Assembly: GCA_020431945.1 (NCBI GenBank)
Contig: JAGQHH010000282.1
Span: 1-8,901, forward strand
DNA from: Cyanobacteria bacterium HKST-UBA02
GTDB taxonomy: Bacteria; Cyanobacteriota; Vampirovibrionia; Obscuribacterales; Obscuribacteraceae
Reading direction: 5' to 3'
DNA length: 8,901 nucleotides
Every line of letters starts with the position of its first letter. Within the stretch, counting starts at the first letter, position 1. Shown here piece after piece: positions 5,907-8,901 of this stretch. Below the pieces are notes generated by a model. It worked only from the letters and a program-made list of their open reading frames with translations, was not told where the DNA came from and did not search any database. The position numbers were made by a program, and so were the translations under genes.

Positions 5907-6434
5907 TCACTTTCTCCCCACTTCGAGAATCCTCTCCAGATGCTGCCAGAGTGGCAAAAGCCTGCTATCGCTCGAGTTGAAGAGGTGAGCCTTGAAGCTC
6001 CCGTGCTCTTCTTGATAGCGCCGGTACTTACGTCTCGAGCGCATTCGCGAGCTCTCGACATTGGCAATCCGGTCGCACAGCTTCACGATGATAGCCAGCC
6101 TGTCTCCGGCAATTTTCGGATATGTCTTCAGCTTTCTCTCTTCGCGGGTCTCGCCGGGCTCGTCGGTGACGGCTTCGGCAATATTCACGACCCGCCGGGG
6201 AAATCCGGCTGTCAGCATATCTTTCGCTTTCTTTGCCGTATCCTCCAGAACATCGTGCGCCCAGCATGCCATTCGGATAGTCCGGCTGCGGAAGCCGAAA
6301 CGAATCGCCACTGCTTCGACGGCACTGAGATGGAAGGAATACGGAAACTCTCCGTAGGTCTGGGCACCATGCGCCTCGGAGCACCATTTACGGAGCTGCC
6401 TGAGGGTGATGGTGCCGTCATTTTGCATTTTCAT
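5907..6434 (-). CDS. Stand-alone HD-domain hydrolase, small alarmone hydrolase (MESH1/SpoT-like) type
   Basis: The product is 175 residues and is essentially one HD domain. Metal ligands typical of the (p)ppGpp hydrolase fold are present: His35 in YSFHL, His60-Asp61 with Glu64-Asp65 in AHDVLEDT, and Asp121 in KLCDRIANVE with Asn125. The spacing H-HD-D nearly equals that of human MESH1 and the SpoT/Rel hydrolase domain, so a pyrophosphohydrolase acting on ppGpp or a related nucleotide (NADPH is another known MESH1 substrate) is likely. No synthetase, TGS or ACT domain is attached, and no synthetase gene is nearby. The frame is open to 6506, but the ATG at 6432-6434 has AAGGAG 7 nt upstream (6442-6447) and removes a non-conserved extension. 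A second ATG two codons later is possible. The C-terminal third (128-175) is basic, then helical. The gene diverges from the sugar kinase across 405 bp. Catalytic competence looks intact; the substrate is inferred. Confidence 0.86.
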   Translation of the reverse strand: MKMQNDGTITLRQLRKWCSEAHGAQTYGEFPYSFHLSAVEAVAIRFGFRSRTIRMACWAHDVLEDTAKKAKDMLTAGFPRRVVNIAEAVTDEPGETREERKLKTYPKIAGDRLAIIVKLCDRIANVESSRMRSRRKYRRYQEEHGSFKAHLFNSSDSRLLPLWQHLERILEVGRK

Positions 6435-6839
6435 GACGTGTCTCCTTTCGACGATCACCATCAGGTGGATTAAAGGCACGGGCAAAACCGGATGCTCGAG
6501 GAGCATCGTGGAAAGAATGGGGAAATTAGCCTGGTTTGTTGCCCTGTGCCTGATTTGGAATTGATATTGCGAGATATTTCTACCCTAGGCGTACCGGCAA
6601 CGTCATGCAACAAAGGACAGATCAGGGAGCAATCAGCCCTTATCCTGCAATTCATGCGCCGGCGGGACTTTCCCTCTTAACATCAAAAACAGGCCCAAAG
6701 AGCCGCCTCTTTAATTCTTGACTTCTCGAGCCCGGCAACGTTGGCGCAGCTCGCGTAGCCAACCTGGCCCAATTGAACGAGACCGTTACGGGATCAGGCT
6801 TTGACGGGTATACTGCATATAACTCAAAGGAGATAGAAC
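6435..6839. other. Divergent intergenic region, HD hydrolase / sugar kinase
   Basis: These 405 bp should contain promoters for both flanking genes. No coding region is supported; the 62-codon frame at 6492-6680 lacks a ribosome site and homology. Two compact inverted repeats are visible: GATGCTC-GAG-GAGCATC (6491-6507), which would lie in the HD hydrolase leader if transcription starts upstream of it, and AAAGAG-CCGC-CTCTTT (6697-6712). A weak minus-strand promoter pair, TTGCAT (6605-6610) and TAGGGT (6582-6587) with 17-bp spacing, matches consensus at only 3 of 6 positions in each box. Confidence 0.5.
6786..6814 (+). promoter_or_regulatory. Possible sigma-70 promoter of the sugar kinase gene
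   Basis: TATACT (6809-6814) is a good -10 box, 5 of 6 to TATAAT. A poor -35, TTACGG (6786-6791), lies 17 bp upstream. The start site would be near 6821, leaving a leader of about 20 nt that contains the AAAGGAGA ribosome site (6826-6833). An alternative -10, TATAAC (6818-6823), sits only 11 bp after TTGACG (6801-6806), too close to work as a pair. Confidence 0.35.
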
Positions 6840-7844
6840 ATGGCAGACGTACTTTGTCTCGGGGAGATTCTGGTGGACTGGGTTTGCACCACTGTTGGTG
6901 CCGAGCTCCCGGATGCTGAATCCTTCACCAAGGCGCCTGGCGGCGCGCCGGCCAACACCGCGGTCGGTCTAGCCAGACAGGGAGTGGATACGGCTTTCAT
7001 CGGTCGCGTCTCCAAGGACGAATTCGGAATCTGGCTCAAATCAGTCCTCAGCGAGAACGGCATCAATGTCGAATGTACCATCGAAGACAGCCAGGCCCAG
7101 ACTCGTATGGCTTATGTAGTGACCACCTCCACCGGCGACCGCAAACTCGCCGAGTTCTCGCGAATTGCCTGTGCCGACACGAGACTAGCCACCGAGGACC
7201 TCAAGCCGGAGCTCTTCAGGAACGCTTCGGTCCTCCATTTCGGCTCCATATCCCTGATCGAAGAGCCGGCGCGCACGGCCACCAGGCGAGCCGTAGAGCT
7301 GGCCCGGGAAAACGGCATGCTCATCTCTTATGACCCGAATGTCCGCCTCAGCCTCTGGCCCTCGCCGGAAGCCTGCCGGAAAGCGATTCTCGACTCCTTA
7401 TCCTGGGCTGACATCGTCAAGATCAACGAGCCGGAGCTCGAATTCCTCACCGGCAAGACCGACCTCAAAGAAGCCGAGAAACTGAGAGCCGAGAATGGCG
7501 TAAGCCTCTTCATCATCACCCTGGACTCGAGAGGAGCCTTTTTCGCTACTCCCAAGACCACCAAGACCATACCCGGGTTCTCTATCAAGCTGGTGGAAGC
7601 CACCGGAGCCGGGGACGGATTCAACGCCGGCATTCTCGCCGGCCTCCTCAGTCATATAAAAGATAGCAAAGACCGTAAAGCGACTCTAAACGGACTGGAC
7701 TTGAACACCCTGGAGAACATCGTCAAACGTGCCAATGCCATCGGCGGTCTGGCCTGCACGAAAGCGGGCGCCATCCCGGCTCTCCCCACATCCGCCGACA
7801 TCGACGAATTCCTCCTCGGTCACAAAGAAACAGTTACTTTTTGA
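6840..7844 (+). CDS. PfkB-family carbohydrate kinase, fructokinase-like
   Basis: The product is a 334-residue cytosolic ATP-dependent sugar kinase, most like fructokinases that make fructose 6-phosphate. PfkB landmarks in order: LGEILVDWV (7-15); the substrate-side GGAPANTAVGLARQG (34-48); GRVSKDEFG (55-63); YDPNVRLSLWP (164-174), a fructokinase-type block; NEPELEFLTG (196-205); the ATP/anion-hole block ATGAGDGFNAG (254-264) with catalytic Asp259; and TKAGAIPALPT (307-317), also typical of fructokinases. Length is normal and all catalytic positions are present. One oddity is Glu253-Ala254 where the family usually has Asp-Thr just before GAGD. AAAGGAGA lies 7 nt before the ATG. No sugar transporter or sucrose gene adjoins it, so the true substrate could be fructose, another ketose or a nucleoside. 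It is followed 80 bp later by the TIG-protein gene without a visible terminator. Confidence 0.93.
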   Translation: MADVLCLGEILVDWVCTTVGAELPDAESFTKAPGGAPANTAVGLARQGVDTAFIGRVSKDEFGIWLKSVLSENGINVECTIEDSQAQTRMAYVVTTSTGDRKLAEFSRIACADTRLATEDLKPELFRNASVLHFGSISLIEEPARTATRRAVELARENGMLISYDPNVRLSLWPSPEACRKAILDSLSWADIVKINEPELEFLTGKTDLKEAEKLRAENGVSLFIITLDSRGAFFATPKTTKTIPGFSIKLVEATGAGDGFNAGILAGLLSHIKDSKDRKATLNGLDLNTLENIVKRANAIGGLACTKAGAIPALPTSADIDEFLLGHKETVTF

Positions 7845-7865
7845 GGTGGATGTCAGCAGCCGTTT

Positions 7866-7895
7866 TCTGCAAAAGACCGCGCAAGAATCTATAAT
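7866..7895 (+). promoter_or_regulatory. Possible promoter of the TIG-domain protein gene
   Basis: A perfect -10 box TATAAT (7890-7895) lies 29 bp before the ATG. The best -35 is TCTGCA (7866-7871, 3 of 6) at an 18-bp spacing. The start site would be near 7902, with a leader of about 23 nt. This suggests the exported protein has its own promoter, though read-through from the kinase gene is not excluded. Confidence 0.42.
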
Positions 7896-7924
7896 GACCC
7901 TGTCCGGTCTATTCGAAAAGGAAA

Positions 7925-8901
7925 ATGGCAAAAATGCTAGCAGGCAAATCACTCAAATCTATAGCGGCTCTTTCCGTAGCATTGATTGCAGCAGGTGGTC
8001 TGACCGCCCGGGCTCAATCGCCGTACATCCAGACCTACGGCAAGGAAAAAGCCCCGCAAGAAGTGAAGACCGCCACTACCAGTAGTGCCGGACAGAAAAG
8101 CCCCGATGCGAAAGATGCCAAAGATACCGGCAAAACCGCCACCAAAACCACTAAGAAAAAGCCCGCTCTAATCGTTAAGCCAAAACAACATGTTTGCGCC
8201 GGCGGCGGCAAATGGGAGCAATTCGCCGATTATATCGTTCTTCAACCCGGTCAGGAGCTGCTCCCTCTCACCCTGGGCGTTCTCAATGGCAGCTCCGGAA
8301 CCAAGCCCCTGAGAGGATTGAGAGCCACCCTGGCCGGTCGCGATCTCTTCAAAGAGACCGACTTCAAAGGCAAGCCGACCCTTTCCATGGACCTTTCCAA
8401 TGCCCTGACCTCCGGCTCCACCCAGATCATTTTCCAGGCATATGGAGCGGCCGGCTCGGCATTCAAATGGCAGATCTCCACCAGTGCCGAGCCCAGCATC
8501 ACCGGACTGGCTCCCACCCGGGCCGGAGCCGGAGACAAAGTCAAAGCCAACGGCAAGAATCTTCCTGAAGACAAGAAGGCAATCACCGTCAAAGTCGATG
8601 GGCAGCTAGCCGAAGTCAGCAAAGCCGATCCCAAATTTATCGAATTCACGGTCCCGGACAAGATGAAAACAGGTAAAGACAAGCCTGTAGAGATCACCAT
8701 ATCCGGTCAAAAGATGAAGACTTATACTCTCACCGTCGCCGGTAAGCCCGAAATCACCTCCATGGACATGGTAAGCGTCAACCCGGGCGGCACCCTCACA
8801 ATCAACGGCAAGAATTTCTCCAAGGACAAGAAAGAAATCGAAGTCAAAGTCAATGGAGACACCGCCACCGTGAGCTCCTGCAGCGATTCCTCGATAGCCA
8901 T
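7925..8901 (+). CDS. Exported protein with tandem IPT/TIG domains, 3' end beyond the window
   Basis: An open frame of 325 codons runs from ATG 7925 to the window edge with no stop. Residues 1-30 form a Sec signal peptide (basic MAKMLAGKSLK, hydrophobic core 13-26, likely cleavage ARA|QS). Residues 41-88 are a Lys/Ala/Thr/Asp-rich low-complexity linker. Residues 95-187 form a beta-type domain I do not recognise. Two IPT/TIG immunoglobulin-like domains follow, about 188-271 and 275 onward; the second carries the typical PEITSM...NPGGTLTINGKNFS. Their strands are related: ITVKVDGQLAEVS and IEVKVNGDTATVS. A role in surface binding or adhesion is common for such architectures but is inferred here. 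An in-frame TGA (7895-7897) bounds the start. AAGGA (7918-7922) is only 2 nt from the first ATG and 11 nt from Met4 (7934), so Met4 is an alternative start. A 124-codon frame at 8194-8568 is a shadow. Confidence 0.88.
   Translation, partial: MAKMLAGKSLKSIAALSVALIAAGGLTARAQSPYIQTYGKEKAPQEVKTATTSSAGQKSPDAKDAKDTGKTATKTTKKKPALIVKPKQHVCAGGGKWEQFADYIVLQPGQELLPLTLGVLNGSSGTKPLRGLRATLAGRDLFKETDFKGKPTLSMDLSNALTSGSTQIIFQAYGAAGSAFKWQISTSAEPSITGLAPTRAGAGDKVKANGKNLPEDKKAITVKVDGQLAEVSKADPKFIEFTVPDKMKTGKDKPVEITISGQKMKTYTLTVAGKPEITSMDMVSVNPGGTLTINGKNFSKDKKEIEVKVNGDTATVSSCSDSSIA

Noticed and set aside
5844..6473. 209-codon plus-strand frame opposite the HD hydrolase
   Set aside because: The HD motifs on the minus strand settle the coding strand.
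6435..6506. 24-residue N-terminal extension of the HD hydrolase
   Set aside because: The AAGGAG ribosome site lies inside the extension, 7 nt before the ATG at 6434.
8194..8568. 124-codon plus-strand frame in the right-hand gene
   Set aside because: It is out of frame with the continuous signal-peptide/TIG frame from 7925, and its protein is Arg/Ser/His-rich shadow sequence.
1..8901. CRISPR array, tRNA, insertion sequence or prophage
   Set aside because: I found no spaced direct repeats, no tRNA T-loop or acceptor pattern in the gaps, and no transposase, integrase or phage protein.

Overview
This window is bacterial chromosome of middling GC (about 55 % by eye). Genes are compact with clear Shine-Dalgarno sites and hairpin-plus-U terminators. 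I see no phage, transposon, CRISPR or tRNA signature. The lineage cannot be fixed from the sequence. Two exported proteins with Sec-type signal peptides, a prolyl oligopeptidase and unusually roomy intergenic gaps (four of 385-467 bp) suggest a free-living, probably Gram-negative-type bacterium from a sparsely studied phylum. A Vampirovibrionia/Melainabacteria-like origin is only a hunch.

Layout, left to right. (1) 1-483 (+) is the C-terminal catalytic end of a prolyl oligopeptidase, cut by the window edge exactly at the nucleophile serine. (2) 1777-606 (-) is a likely two-gene operon: a classic thioredoxin, then 23 bp later an exported protein built of repeated Tyr/Phe-x-x-x-Gly beta-hairpin-like units. 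It ends in a strong terminator that faces the peptidase gene. (3) 2245-2871 (+) encodes a single-pass membrane protein of unknown function. (4) 3257-4102 (+) encodes a HAD-superfamily phosphohydrolase. (5) 5470-4247 (-) encodes an unrecognised, almost entirely helical 407-residue protein that converges on the HAD gene. Each of the two has its own terminator in the 144 bp between them. (6) 6434-5907 (-) encodes a stand-alone HD hydrolase of the small alarmone hydrolase/MESH1 type. (7) 6840-7844 (+), divergent from the HD gene, encodes a PfkB-family fructokinase-like sugar kinase. (8) 7925 to the right edge (+) is an exported protein with a Lys/Thr/Ala-rich linker and tandem IPT/TIG immunoglobulin-like domains, open at the window end.

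The genes do not form one obvious pathway. The best-supported functional pairs are thioredoxin plus the exported repeat protein (shared transcript) and, by position only, the HD hydrolase diverging from the sugar kinase. The non-coding gaps hold several inverted repeats. The most suggestive is a cluster of three small stem-loops ending in a T-run at 5576-5681. I found no clear evidence of a new defence, conjugation or biosynthetic system. The most novel-looking material is the unrecognised 407-residue helical protein, the exported repeat protein behind thioredoxin and the structured intergenic regions.
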